A DNA stretch of 64,000 nucleotides from Gelidibacter maritimus (GCF_014062315.1 NZ_JACGLT010000003.1:364798-428797), one strand, 5' to 3'. Shown: positions 1 to 8,974, counted from the first letter of the stretch. The notes: generated by a model not told the origin, from the sequence alone. Translations and numbers: made by a program.

Positions 1-127
1 ACGACAGATTAATTAAACGATTCTGTCTGATCAGCGTAATATTTTTCAAATTAACGAAATATATTCTAAAAAATTTTAACACTTCAATTAAATCGTCAAA
101 GTATCCATAGAAAATACCGTGCCAAAC

Positions 128-2710
128 TTAAAATTGCTGCCCAATAATAAAGTGGGTCTCCCACCCGTTTTTCTCCAATTGACCTGGTAAAGCATCAAAA
201 CCATGACCAAAGTCAATGCCCAATAATCCGAAGGCTGGCATGAAAATTCTTAAACCAACACCCGCTGATCGCTTAAGGTTGAATGGATTATAGTCTTTGA
301 AACTATCATAAGAACTTCCGCCTTCCATAAAGCCTAATGCAAAAATCTTTGCTTGTGCGCCTAAGGTAATTGGATAACGCAGCTCTAACGAGAATTTGTT
401 ATAGATCGTTCCACCATCCTGTGAAGACAACGATTGGTTTGGATACCCTCTCATGGCAATAGATTCTCTACCATCTAATGAGTAGTTTCCTAATCCATCG
501 CCTCCAACAAAGAAACGCTCAAAAGGAATCACGCCTCTGTCGTTATTATAGGCTCCGAGAAAACCAAATTCCAATCCAGACTTGATAACTAACTTGTCAT
601 AGACTCTGGTATACCAATCGCCTTTAAATTTAATCTTATAGAACTCTAACCATTTGTAACGTTCTTGATCTATTTCGCCCATACGCGCATATTCATCAGG
701 ATCAGCTGGGTTTAATCCGGCTCTTTCTTCTTTCAGTGCTGTATAGTCCACATTGTTCAACAGTGAAAACGGAGGAGATACTTTTGCAGTTATCGAAAAA
801 CTTGAACCACCTGTTGGGTAAATTGGATCTGTATGGGTGTTGTTTCTGCTTAAGCCAACGGTATAGGCTAAGTTATTGGAGTATCCATTACCAAAGGTAA
901 AGAGCCCTGTATTGTAATTCTGTAAATCGTAATGTTGGAAACTTACCGCTTGCGATAAGGTGAAATAATCATCCGGCTGGGTCAAACGTTTGGCCAGGCC
1001 AACAGTAATTCCAGTAATATTAAAGCTTTTGCTTTTGTCAGCATCCCGTGTTCGTGGGTTATATAAAAATTGCATGGTATGTGATAAAGAGGTCGAAAAT
1101 TGGATAGGACGTTTGCCACCCATCCACGGCTCAGTAAATGAGAAACTGTAAGTTTGGTAAAAACGACTGGCTTGTAATCGTAATGCTAAACTCTGACCAT
1201 CTCCAGTGGGTACTGGTTTATAGGCTTCACCTTTGAATATGTCTTTTATGGCAAAATTATTGAAAGACAAACCAAGCGTTCCAATAAAGCCACCGCCACC
1301 ATAACCTCCTTGCAATTCAATTTGACTAGAACCTTTTTCCACTACAGAATATTCCATGTCCAAAGTGCCTTCATTAGGATTGGCATTTTTAAAATTAGGG
1401 CTCAACTGCTGAGCATCAAAGAAGCCTAATTGACCAAGCTCTCTTACAGTTCTGACCACCGCACTTTTACTGTAAAGTTGCCCAGGACGTGTTCTTAGTT
1501 CTCTATAAATGACCCGGTCATTGGTTTTATCGTTCCCCACCACAGTAACATTGTTGAAATAGGCAGGTTTCCCTTCAGAAATACGAATTTCCATATCAAT
1601 AACATTACCATCAGCACTGACTTCTACTGGATTAATGGTTGAGAAAAGATAACCGGAATCTTGATAAAGATTGGTGATATCCTGTGCGTCCGGTCTTGAA
1701 TCGTCGGCAATTCTCTTTTTTAGTTCTACACCATTATAGGTGTCCCCTTGCTCAATGCCCAACATATTACTCAATTGCTGGTCAGTAAATATTGTATTTC
1801 CTACAAAGGCAATCTTTCCGAAGGTGTATTTTTCTCCTTCTTCCAAATTGATAGCAATTGACAAGGTGCCGTCTTCATTACTATAAACAGAATCGGAAAT
1901 CACACGGGCGTCTCTATAGCCGTTTTCTTTATACTTATCAATCACACTGACCAAATCTTCCTTATAATCAGCTTTAACGTATTTTGAACGTTTTAAAAAC
2001 CGAAGAAAGTTTTTTTGCTTGGTGTTTTTCATGGCTTTTCTAAGCTTTTTATCGCTCAGTTTTTCATTGCCAATAAAATCTATACTTTTAATTTTAACCT
2101 TATCGTTCTTGTCGATGTCCACCAACATGTTAACTCGACTTTTCTCTATGGAATCAATCACAGGTGTTGTGATTACTCTTACTTTGGTGTTGTAGAAGCC
2201 TTCTTTTCTATACTTGTTGGTCAAGTAATTTTTTGTAGTTGTAATTAGGTTTTCGGTAACTTTTACGCCTTTAGTCAGTTTGTTATCTTTTATAATGGCT
2301 TCTTTTTTACCCTTTTTGACACCTCTAATTTCCACATCATTCAGCTCTGGTAAATCTTGTAGACTGATTTCCAAATAGGCCTGATCGCCTTCTGTTTTTG
2401 TAAGATAGACATCAATATTGCTAAAAAGATTTGAGCCCCATAGTTTTTTTAGAGCTTCGCTAATGCGTTCACCAGGGATTGCTATAACTTCACCTTTTCT
2501 TAAGCCAGAATATGTAACAATCGTGGCCTCACTAAAATTGGTGTCGCCAGTAACGATAATATCTGCTATGGTATATTTTTGTCCTAAATTTTGTGGGCTT
2601 TCCTGAGCGGTTAAAGCAAAGGAAGATAAAAGAAAAAAGGCACTGAGAAGGGTGTTAAAAATTGTTTTCAAAAGCGTATTATTAGCTGAGTTGTTCACTT
2701 GTTTTTCCAA
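128..2710 (-). CDS. bamA: Outer-membrane protein assembly factor BamA (Omp85)
   Basis: This 860-residue protein is the core beta-barrel insertase of the outer membrane. A signal peptide occupies about residues 1-35, ending in a hydrophobic stretch and ALTAQ. Five POTRA-type repeats follow to about residue 450, and the rest is a 16-strand Omp85 barrel. The barrel carries the FTEPW strand motif and an RGY lid-lock motif near residue 755. The length fits Bacteroidota BamA. Its first 29 bases overlap the 3' end of uppS, and no internal ATG gives a better start, so the two are probably translationally coupled. The order porG-uppS-bamA matches the known Porphyromonas gingivalis arrangement, in which ompH/skp genes follow; these would lie left of the window. 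Identity is very secure. Confidence 0.94.
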   Translation of the reverse strand: MEKQVNNSANNTLLKTIFNTLLSAFFLLSSFALTAQESPQNLGQKYTIADIIVTGDTNFSEATIVTYSGLRKGEVIAIPGERISEALKKLWGSNLFSNIDVYLTKTEGDQAYLEISLQDLPELNDVEIRGVKKGKKEAIIKDNKLTKGVKVTENLITTTKNYLTNKYRKEGFYNTKVRVITTPVIDSIEKSRVNMLVDIDKNDKVKIKSIDFIGNEKLSDKKLRKAMKNTKQKNFLRFLKRSKYVKADYKEDLVSVIDKYKENGYRDARVISDSVYSNEDGTLSIAINLEEGEKYTFGKIAFVGNTIFTDQQLSNMLGIEQGDTYNGVELKKRIADDSRPDAQDITNLYQDSGYLFSTINPVEVSADGNVIDMEIRISEGKPAYFNNVTVVGNDKTNDRVIYRELRTRPGQLYSKSAVVRTVRELGQLGFFDAQQLSPNFKNANPNEGTLDMEYSVVEKGSSQIELQGGYGGGGFIGTLGLSFNNFAIKDIFKGEAYKPVPTGDGQSLALRLQASRFYQTYSFSFTEPWMGGKRPIQFSTSLSHTMQFLYNPRTRDADKSKSFNITGITVGLAKRLTQPDDYFTLSQAVSFQHYDLQNYNTGLFTFGNGYSNNLAYTVGLSRNNTHTDPIYPTGGSSFSITAKVSPPFSLLNNVDYTALKEERAGLNPADPDEYARMGEIDQERYKWLEFYKIKFKGDWYTRVYDKLVIKSGLEFGFLGAYNNDRGVIPFERFFVGGDGLGNYSLDGRESIAMRGYPNQSLSSQDGGTIYNKFSLELRYPITLGAQAKIFALGFMEGGSSYDSFKDYNPFNLKRSAGVGLRIFMPAFGLLGIDFGHGFDALPGQLEKNGWETHFIIGQQF

Positions 2711-3422
2711 ATCGTCGTTCTCTATTTTGATAGTCTATCAAAGCAGTATATAAATCATGCTTTTTAAAATCGGGCCATAAAATACTGGTGAAATATAATT
2801 CAGCATAAGCAATTTGCCATAACAAGAAATTACTAATTCTTTGTTCGCCACTGGTCCTGATGAGCAAGTCTACATCTGGCAAATTTTGCGTGTAAAGATG
2901 CTTATTAATAATGGATTCGTCAATAGAATCACTTGAAATTATATTATTTTTAACTTTATCGGATATTTTTTTAACCATATTTATCAGTTCCTCTCTTGAG
3001 CCATAACTCAAGGCCAGGGTCAAGATCATTCTGTTGTTGTCCTTGGTTTTTTCAATGACTTCTTCGAGCTCTCCTTTCGCTTTTTTCGGCAAATCGTTTA
3101 TGCAGCCTATGGCATTGAGTCTGATATCATTATCCTGTAACGTTTTGATTTCTTTTTTCAAGGACTTGACCAGAAGTTTCATTAGTGTTTGCACTTCAAT
3201 CTTCGGCCGGTTCCAATTTTCAGTAGAAAATGCGTAAAGTGTGAGGTGTTTGATGCCTATTTCTGCACTGGCCTCCACGACTTCTCTCACAGATTTTGTG
3301 CCATTTTCATGACCAATAACCCGAAGCAAGCCTTGTTGTTTTGCCCAACGTCCATTACCATCCATGATTATGGCGAGATGGTTAGGAAGTTTGTCGGTAT
3401 GTATCTGTTTCTTTAAATCCAC
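2682..3422 (-). CDS. uppS: Isoprenyl transferase (undecaprenyl diphosphate synthase)
   Basis: This cis-prenyltransferase of 246 residues condenses isopentenyl diphosphates onto farnesyl diphosphate. The product is the C55 lipid carrier for peptidoglycan and O-antigen. The signature MDGNGRWAK is at residues 20-28, with catalytic Asp21. FSTENW, the LALSYGSREEL region and the C-terminal RTSGEQRISNFLLWQ-type motif are all present. It sits one base from porG and overlaps bamA by 29 bases, so it is inside a tight envelope operon. Cytosolic/peripheral membrane location is inferred from the family. Nothing is unusual in length or motifs. Confidence 0.96.
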   Translation of the reverse strand: MDLKKQIHTDKLPNHLAIIMDGNGRWAKQQGLLRVIGHENGTKSVREVVEASAEIGIKHLTLYAFSTENWNRPKIEVQTLMKLLVKSLKKEIKTLQDNDIRLNAIGCINDLPKKAKGELEEVIEKTKDNNRMILTLALSYGSREELINMVKKISDKVKNNIISSDSIDESIINKHLYTQNLPDVDLLIRTSGEQRISNFLLWQIAYAELYFTSILWPDFKKHDLYTALIDYQNRERRFGKTSEQLS

Positions 3423-4118
3423 TTAATAATCAGAATAACAAGGTTTTTGACCAAAGGTATAAGTTAGGGTAATCCCCGAAAATACGTACCAGTCATTACT
3501 ATTTAAATTACCGAAACTATATGGTGCCCTTGATGGCGCATCAGGTACGCTGCCATCAATTTCATCAGAAAAGGTATATCGGACCCCAATTTCGGCGCCT
3601 AATATCAGGCCGTCAAACATTGTGGTTGTTTTAAAACCTATTACCATAGGGATGCCGTAAGCCCAACTTTGTAAATTTTCTGAAGTTGGCACGGTAGATC
3701 CTGGGTTGAAAAAGAAGTTTTTATGTCTTGCGGCTGAAATTCCAGTATATAGATATGGTGTCATTTGATGATCAGTGCTGTGAAGGTCAAAATCTAAAAA
3801 TGTAAATTCCATACCTGCAGAAAACTCTAAAATAGAATTTTTAAAACTCCTGTTTCGAGCAAATCGTCTGGGGTCATTGGATCGGCCATCATGACCTTCC
3901 AAATCTGTAAACATAATTGAAGCTCTGTAAGAATGTCTTTTGCTTCTATTCCATTTTAGAAGTAGTCCAGCGGCTGGCTTATTAGGAGCAATATAGGTTG
4001 TGGAACCCACATCACCAATAAAATTACTTCCGCCTAAAAACACACCGCCTTCATAAAGTTGCGCGTGTACATTTGGGAGGAAACAGACACTAAAAATTAT
4101 TAAAATGATATATTTCAT
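3423..4118 (-). CDS. porG: PorG-like outer-membrane beta-barrel (DUF6089), type IX secretion component
   Basis: This is a 231-residue secreted protein with a signal peptide (about residues 1-19, ending VHAQ), followed by alternating beta strands typical of an 8-strand barrel. The features fit the DUF6089 family, which includes PorG, the barrel that anchors the PorK/PorN ring of the type IX secretion system. In Porphyromonas gingivalis porG directly precedes uppS and bamA, and the same order occurs here with a one-base gap to uppS. The assignment rests on length, topology and synteny rather than on a catalytic motif, so a non-secretion DUF6089 paralogue remains possible. A TAnnTTTG promoter element lies just upstream. 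Confidence 0.72.
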   Translation of the reverse strand: MKYIILIIFSVCFLPNVHAQLYEGGVFLGGSNFIGDVGSTTYIAPNKPAAGLLLKWNRSKRHSYRASIMFTDLEGHDGRSNDPRRFARNRSFKNSILEFSAGMEFTFLDFDLHSTDHQMTPYLYTGISAARHKNFFFNPGSTVPTSENLQSWAYGIPMVIGFKTTTMFDGLILGAEIGVRYTFSDEIDGSVPDAPSRAPYSFGNLNSNDWYVFSGITLTYTFGQKPCYSDY

Positions 4119-4135
4119 AAAATTTTAAAAGTTTG

Positions 4136-4143
4136 CAAATATA
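4136..4143 (-). promoter_or_regulatory. Bacteroidota -7 promoter element upstream of porG-uppS-bamA
   Basis: On the minus strand the sequence reads TATATTTG, a perfect match to TAnnTTTG, 18 bases before the porG start. A TTG lies about 21 bases further upstream, slightly farther than the usual 18-19. This would give the porG-uppS-bamA run its own promoter, downstream of nadK. Confidence 0.55.
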
Positions 4144-4217
4144 ATAAATAAGATTAGCCTATGGCAATATGAGCCAAATTGTATTACAGATAAACAGTAT
4201 TTAAAAGATTTTATTGT

Positions 4218-5099
4218 TTAATTGCGCTTATCCTCTCCCCAAAGCAGTTTTTTACGTAAGGTGTCAATAAAGCTCTCACTATGAAGTTCAATCATCTTTA
4301 TTTTGAAGTCTGCTTTTTTAATTGTTACGATGGTGCTGTTGTGTAAAGTTGCAATTCTGGAGTCTAAAGATATCAGATAAAACTCTTCACGTCCATCAAC
4401 TTTTAACTGGATTTCTGTGTCGTCAGGAATGATCAATGGTCGCGCACTCAAATTGTGCGGCGCAATAGGAGTGATGACAAAACTCTTTGCCGCAGGCGAA
4501 ATGACCGGGCCGCCACAGCTCAAAGAGTAGCCTGTAGAGCCAGTTGGACTGGATACAATTAAACCATCAGACCAATAAGAAGTTAAGTATTCTCCATCTA
4601 AATGTGTGTGTACCGTAATCATGGAGGTTGTGTTTTTTCTACTTACGGCTATTTCGTTGAGAGCAAAATTAAGTTGAATAAGGTCTTTGTTTTCAGGTTT
4701 GGTTTCTATGCACAATAGGCTCCGCTCCGATATTTTATAATCGCCTTCAAAAATGCTGTCCAGAGCGCTTTCAATTTGATTGGTTTGAATGGTAGCCAAA
4801 AAGCCTAACCGGCCTGTGTTAATTCCGATAATAGGGATGGATAGGTTACTGACATAGGTAATAGCTCTTAATATAGTGCCGTCACCGCCCATACTAATGA
4901 GTAGGTCAAAAGAATTATCAAGGCTTTGAAAGGTCTCAAATGTCTTGTATTGGTTTTTAAGATCGAAATGTTTGTCAATCTGCCGATAAAATTGATTCTC
5001 AATAAAAACATCTGCTGCCTTATCCAACAAATAATCAAAAAGTGTTTTTATAGTGGATTCCTTTTTCTTGAAATTCTGACTGTATATGGCAATTTTCAT
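4218..5099 (-). CDS. nadK: NAD kinase
   Basis: This enzyme phosphorylates NAD to NADP in the cytosol. The 293-residue protein has the diagnostic GGDGT motif at residues 71-75 (preceded by DLLISM), the LNEIAVSR catalytic segment, and the SDGLIVSSPTGSTGYSLS block with GGP that follows. Length and motifs are normal. It lies four bases after the CBS-domain gene on the same strand and about 100 bases before porG, so it probably forms a two-gene unit with the CBS gene. Confidence 0.96.
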   Translation of the reverse strand: MKIAIYSQNFKKKESTIKTLFDYLLDKAADVFIENQFYRQIDKHFDLKNQYKTFETFQSLDNSFDLLISMGGDGTILRAITYVSNLSIPIIGINTGRLGFLATIQTNQIESALDSIFEGDYKISERSLLCIETKPENKDLIQLNFALNEIAVSRKNTTSMITVHTHLDGEYLTSYWSDGLIVSSPTGSTGYSLSCGGPVISPAAKSFVITPIAPHNLSARPLIIPDDTEIQLKVDGREEFYLISLDSRIATLHNSTIVTIKKADFKIKMIELHSESFIDTLRKKLLWGEDKRN

Positions 5100-5103
5100 A
5101 GGT

Positions 5104-5760
5104 CTACATATTAAGGTATTTGTTCAGGTAATCTGAACGTTCCTTTAAATTCTCAATATAAGTATCCTCTTCGTGGCCTGAAATGATATTGTAGCTATAT
5201 CTTCTAAATGTTTGTATCACATCATTAAGTCCGGAGCTGCCGATTTTAAGTGTAATCTGAACCAAATCACCTTCCATTTTAGAAATGAATGCCCCCAAGA
5301 TTTTTGCATCGTTAGATTCTACAATCTGACTGATCTCGCTAAAAGAATAATCTTGAATGCCTTTTTCAATTATTAGGATGCCGCCATGTTCTGAGAAGAA
5401 GGGAGTTTCATTGAAGATACCTATAATGTCATTGAGCTCATAGTAACCTAAATAGTTGTTTTCGGTATCTAACACGGGCATTATATTGCAAGAATTATGG
5501 GCAAAGGCCTCCAGGACATCCAACCAAGAAGTTTCTAATCTGACAAAAAAACCTTCCAAGGCGTGAGCGCATTCTTTTATCGATTCTTTGCTATCAAAGC
5601 AATGGGCGTCTGTCTCAGAAATACATCCTAAATAGACTTGGTTGTTTTCAATAGGAATATGAGAATAAGTCAGCCCATTAAACATCAATTTGAGGTCGCT
5701 TACCTTATCGTTTATGTTTAGTGGCTTAATATCATTGATTATATATTCTCTTAATGGCAT
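5104..5760 (-). CDS. CBS-pair domain protein, possible ligand sensor
   Basis: The 218-residue soluble protein has two CBS motifs in the first about 130 residues. An ACT-like beta-alpha-beta segment follows (about 140-200), containing DAKILGAFISKMEGDLVQITLKI. CBS pairs bind adenine nucleotides. The gene is immediately upstream of nadK (gap 4 bases), so a role in sensing nucleotide or NAD state is plausible but inferred. No catalytic domain is visible. It is divergent from pdxJ across 87 bases. Confidence 0.8.
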   Translation of the reverse strand: MPLREYIINDIKPLNINDKVSDLKLMFNGLTYSHIPIENNQVYLGCISETDAHCFDSKESIKECAHALEGFFVRLETSWLDVLEAFAHNSCNIMPVLDTENNYLGYYELNDIIGIFNETPFFSEHGGILIIEKGIQDYSFSEISQIVESNDAKILGAFISKMEGDLVQITLKIGSSGLNDVIQTFRRYSYNIISGHEEDTYIENLKERSDYLNKYLNM

Positions 5761-5821
5761 GTTCTATATTTTGTTCCTGCAAAATAATTAAAAATAACAA
5801 CAAAAAGCATGATCTACTTTG

Positions 5822-5829
5822 TATTTTTG
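5822..5829 (+). promoter_or_regulatory. Bacteroidota -7 promoter element upstream of pdxJ
   Basis: TATTTTTG matches TAnnTTTG exactly, 18 bases upstream of the pdxJ ATG at 5848. No clear TTG is seen at the usual upstream distance. Its position supports the 5848 start, because the longer reading frame from 5809 would begin upstream of the promoter. Confidence 0.55.
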
Positions 5830-5847
5830 TTCATTAAAACAAAAGCT

Positions 5848-6561
5848 ATGACAAAGTTGAGCGTTAATATCAATAAGATTGCCACCCTTAGAAATTCGAG
5901 AGGTGGGGATGTTCCGAATGTGGTACAATTTGCGAAAGATGTTCAAAAGTTTGGTGCCCAAGGCGTCACCATTCATCCAAGGCCTGATGAGAGACATATT
6001 CGATATCAAGATGTTTATGATTTGAAACCTGAAGTCTATACCGAGTATAATATTGAAGGCAACCCCATTCGTCAATTTATAGATATGGTTTTGGAAGTAA
6101 AGCCTACACAGGTTACCTTAGTGCCAGACGCCGAAGATGCCATAACATCAAATGCGGGATGGGATACCATCAAGCACAAAGATTTTTTAATTGACGTGAT
6201 TAAGGAATTTAGACAGAACGGGATCCGTACGTCTATTTTTGTAGATCCGGTTTTGAAACAGATTGAAGGCGCAAAAGCAACAGGAACGGATAGAATAGAA
6301 CTCTATACCGAAGCCTATGCGGTGGCTTATGGCTCAGGGAATAAAATGGGAATCAAACCTTATACAGAATGTGCCGTTTTGGCTAATGCACTAGGCTTGG
6401 GTCTTAATGCGGGGCACGACTTGTCTTTAGATAATATCAAATATTTTAAACAGAACATTCCCGATTTATTAGAAGTCTCTATTGGTCATGCTTTAATTTC
6501 AGAGAGTTTGTACTTGGGCATTGAAAATGTAATTAATATGTATTTGAGACAGTTAAAGTAG
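5848..6561 (+). CDS. pdxJ: Pyridoxine 5'-phosphate synthase
   Basis: PdxJ closes the pyridoxine 5'-phosphate ring from 1-deoxyxylulose 5-phosphate and 3-amino-2-oxopropyl phosphate, giving de novo vitamin B6. The 237-residue TIM-barrel protein starts MTKLSVNINKIATLRN and carries the signature HPRPDERHI near residue 45. The C-terminal GLNAGHDLS and SIGHALI segments line the active site. The frame is open 13 codons further upstream, but that extension is hydrophobic, lacks family similarity and would overlap the promoter, so 5848 is chosen. It is divergent from the CBS-nadK pair. Confidence 0.95.
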   Translation: MTKLSVNINKIATLRNSRGGDVPNVVQFAKDVQKFGAQGVTIHPRPDERHIRYQDVYDLKPEVYTEYNIEGNPIRQFIDMVLEVKPTQVTLVPDAEDAITSNAGWDTIKHKDFLIDVIKEFRQNGIRTSIFVDPVLKQIEGAKATGTDRIELYTEAYAVAYGSGNKMGIKPYTECAVLANALGLGLNAGHDLSLDNIKYFKQNIPDLLEVSIGHALISESLYLGIENVINMYLRQLK

Positions 6562-6569
6562 ACGATAGG

Positions 6570-6614
6570 GATGACGTATTTTGAATGAGTCTTTTGAGAC
6601 TGTCCTCCGTCATC
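6570..6614 (+). other. Nested hairpin downstream of pdxJ
   Basis: GATGACG at 6570-6576 pairs with CGTCATC at 6608-6614. A perfect inner stem AGTCT/AGACT with loop TTTG lies at 6588-6601. No T-run follows, so this is a processing or 3'-protecting structure at most, not a classic terminator. Confidence 0.4.
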
Positions 6615-6642
6615 TGTCATTCGTCATAAATCAACAATCATA

Positions 6643-6681
6643 AAATAACAATCGTTAATCGTTAAATAACAATCGTTAATC
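6643..6681. repeat. Two tandem 18-bp direct repeats before the hydrolase gene
   Basis: An 18-base unit containing AATAACAATCGTTAATC occurs at 6643-6660 and identically at 6664-6681, separated by GTT (period 21). The second copy ends 3 bases before the ATG of the next gene. The repeat lies where the leader would be, and its role is unknown. Confidence 0.8.
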
Positions 6682-6684
6682 ATC

Positions 6685-7449
6685 ATGACTCTTCATTCAA
6701 CTATTTTAGGCGAAGGCCAAACTTTTATTTTTCTCCATGGATTTTTAGGCATGAGTGACAATTGGAAAACACTCGGCACAAAATTCAGTGAAAACGGCTA
6801 TGAAGTGCATCTGGTTGACCAGCGTAATCACGGACGAAGTTTCCATAGTGATGAATTCAATTATGAAGTGATGGTTGAGGACTTGAAAGACTATTGTGAC
6901 GAACATCAATTAAATAATATCGTACTTTTAGGCCATTCAATGGGCGGAAAAACGGCCATGTTGTTTGCCGTAGAGTATCCTGAATTGGTTTCTAAATTAA
7001 TTATCGCGGATATTGCTCCACGCTATTATCCAACTCATCATGATGCGATTTTAAAAGGATTATCGGCTTTAGATTTTGAGACACTGAAGAGCAGAGGCGA
7101 GGCGGATAAAGTCTTAAAATCGTATGTTTCTGAACTAGGCACACGTCAATTCTTACTCAAAAATTTGTATTGGATAGAGAAAGGGAAGCTCGGGTTACGA
7201 ATAAATTTAGAGGTTTTGAAAGAGCAAGTCAATGAGGTTGGAGAGCCCTTGCCTATGCACACCAAGTTTGAGAAAGCGACTTTGTTTTTGCGCGGAGACC
7301 GCTCAGAATATATTTCATCACAAGACGAAGCTTTGATTCATTCGCATTTTCCGAAAGCTGCCATTGTCACGATTTCAGATGCAGGACATTGGTTGCATGC
7401 TGAAAACCCGACCGACTTTTATGATGCGGTATCAAAGTTTTTAGATTAA
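6685..7449 (+). CDS. Alpha/beta-fold hydrolase (YbfF-like esterase)
   Basis: This is a 254-residue cytosolic hydrolase with no signal peptide. HGFLG (residues 18-22) forms the oxyanion region. The nucleophile elbow GHSMGG places Ser85, the acid is probably the Asp in RGDRSEY near residue 208, and the catalytic His is His235 in DAGHWLH. The organisation resembles E. coli YbfF-type acyl esterases, but the substrate cannot be read from the sequence. It is followed after 24 bases by a MORN/TonB_C gene on the same strand. Confidence 0.88.
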   Translation: MTLHSTILGEGQTFIFLHGFLGMSDNWKTLGTKFSENGYEVHLVDQRNHGRSFHSDEFNYEVMVEDLKDYCDEHQLNNIVLLGHSMGGKTAMLFAVEYPELVSKLIIADIAPRYYPTHHDAILKGLSALDFETLKSRGEADKVLKSYVSELGTRQFLLKNLYWIEKGKLGLRINLEVLKEQVNEVGEPLPMHTKFEKATLFLRGDRSEYISSQDEALIHSHFPKAAIVTISDAGHWLHAENPTDFYDAVSKFLD

Positions 7450-7473
7450 ATATTTGCATAACACCTGCACCCT

Positions 7474-8577
7474 ATGATAAAACGTTTTATTATTCTCATA
7501 GTTTTAACCAGTTTTCAATTTTCTTATGCGCAAGAGGACGGCAGTTTTAAGGAATTTTTTGAAGATGGACAATTTAAAACCGAAGGCCAATACAAAAACA
7601 AAAAGAAGGATGGCGTATGGAAATCTTATCATCCTAATGGTCAGCTGTCAAAGGTCTATACATACGTTGACGGTAAACGGAGCAGAGAATATACAGCCTT
7701 TTTTAAGGACGGTAAAATGAGTGGCGAAACCAAAAAAATCAACAATGAATACCTCACCAAGGAGTATTATGAGGATGGAACAATATTTTATGAAAGAATC
7801 TTACCTGATGGATTCTATAAAGAGTATTTAGAAAATGGTGACTTAAAAATAGAATCTAACTATGTGGATGGTGAGCTTTCGGGGATTTGGAAGCAATATT
7901 ATAATGCAGGTGAGTTAGAATGGATAGTTCATTATAAAAACGGCTATAGGGAAGGCGATTATCAGAACTTCTACACCAATGGTCAAATAAAATTAGAAGG
8001 TAGATTTCGGAAGGATAAAAAAGATGGCGTCGAAAAACGATACTTGAAAAACGGACAACTCGTATGGACTGGCAATTATAAGGCAGATAAACTCCATAAA
8101 AAATGGGTGCAATATGATGCAGCCGGAAAGGTTTTGGAAACACTAAAGTTCGACCATGGAAGAGCTTTAACCTCTGGTGCTACTGCGCTATTAACCCCGA
8201 CAATGGTGCCAGAAGGAGCATTGGAGAAGGTTCCGGTTTATCCAGGGTGCGAAAATAAACTTTCAAATAGAGATTTAAGTAGATGCATGAGCGATAAGCT
8301 ATCTCAGTTTGTTCGTACTAAATTTAATCCAAATGTAGCGCTTGGATTGGGTTTGAATCAGACCCAGCGTATCCTGGTAAAATTTGAAATTAATAAAAAC
8401 GGGAAAGCGGTCAATGGAAAAGCGAGAGGTTCACATCCGGTTTTAGAGAGAGAAGCTGTTTGGGTGATTGATCTTTTGCCTAAAATGCAACCAGGAATTC
8501 AACGGGGCAAACCTATAGTGGTTCCATATTCTTTCCCTATCGTGTTCAATCCAGGAGAAAAAAAATCCAATAGATAA
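7474..8577 (+). CDS. Secreted MORN-repeat (YwqK-like) protein with C-terminal TonB_C-like domain
   Basis: The 367-residue protein has a signal peptide (residues 1-20, ending SYAQ). About ten MORN/YwqK-type repeats of the form DG.....Y..NGQ..... follow to about residue 225. The C-terminal section (about 255-355) begins VPVYPGCE and contains LVKFEINKNGKAVN, typical of the TonB C-terminal fold. MORN repeats form beta-hairpin scaffolds, and TonB_C-like domains usually interact with outer-membrane proteins. A periplasmic scaffold role is inferred. Databases often label the repeat part as a toxin-antitoxin antitoxin (YwqK); nothing here supports that function. Confidence 0.8.
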   Translation: MIKRFIILIVLTSFQFSYAQEDGSFKEFFEDGQFKTEGQYKNKKKDGVWKSYHPNGQLSKVYTYVDGKRSREYTAFFKDGKMSGETKKINNEYLTKEYYEDGTIFYERILPDGFYKEYLENGDLKIESNYVDGELSGIWKQYYNAGELEWIVHYKNGYREGDYQNFYTNGQIKLEGRFRKDKKDGVEKRYLKNGQLVWTGNYKADKLHKKWVQYDAAGKVLETLKFDHGRALTSGATALLTPTMVPEGALEKVPVYPGCENKLSNRDLSRCMSDKLSQFVRTKFNPNVALGLGLNQTQRILVKFEINKNGKAVNGKARGSHPVLEREAVWVIDLLPKMQPGIQRGKPIVVPYSFPIVFNPGEKKSNR

Positions 8578-8602
8578 AAACAGATAACTAAAATCAAATA
8601 GC

Positions 8603-8950
8603 ATGAATTTAATAATAAGAGTTTTACTCACAGCCGTTGCCGTGGTGGTTTTGGCAAAAGTTCTTCCGGGCGTGGCGGTAGCAGGATTTACATCAGCAAT
8701 AATTTTAGCCATTTCACTTGGGTTTCTTAATGCTATTTTAAAACCCATCTTAGTTATTTTAACTTTGCCAATTACCATTCTAACCTTAGGGTTATTTTTG
8801 TTGGTTATTAATGCTTGCATTGTCTTATTGGCAGATGAATTTATGGGCGGATTTGAAGTCAACGGATTTTGGACTGCACTCTTATTTAGCGTGCTTTTAT
8901 CGTTTTTACAATCTGTACTTTATTCACTGTTAGACAAAGACAAAAACTAG
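8603..8950 (+). CDS. Small four-helix membrane protein, 'phage holin family' (superfamily IV)
   Basis: This 115-residue, very hydrophobic protein has four predicted transmembrane helices and the family-typical FLNAILKPILVILTLPITILTLGLF segment, here around residues 42-66. The family name comes from distant similarity to mycobacteriophage holins. In Bacteroidota it is a chromosomal gene of unknown function, and no phage genes are nearby. It lies 25 bases after the MORN gene and may be cotranscribed with it. Confidence 0.8.
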   Translation: MNLIIRVLLTAVAVVVLAKVLPGVAVAGFTSAIILAISLGFLNAILKPILVILTLPITILTLGLFLLVINACIVLLADEFMGGFEVNGFWTALLFSVLLSFLQSVLYSLLDKDKN

Positions 8951-8974
8951 TCTAAAAATCAAGTCTTTAAAAAC

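Noticed and set aside
1..127. Possible start of an ompH/skp gene after bamA
   Set aside because: The order predicts such a gene further left, but no coding frame is visible in these 127 bases.
7474..8577. Toxin-antitoxin antitoxin (YwqK label)
   Set aside because: It is a secreted MORN-repeat protein with a TonB_C-like end, and no toxin partner is nearby.
8603..8950. Possible prophage holin
   Set aside because: Only the family name suggests a phage; there are no lysis, capsid or integrase genes around it.
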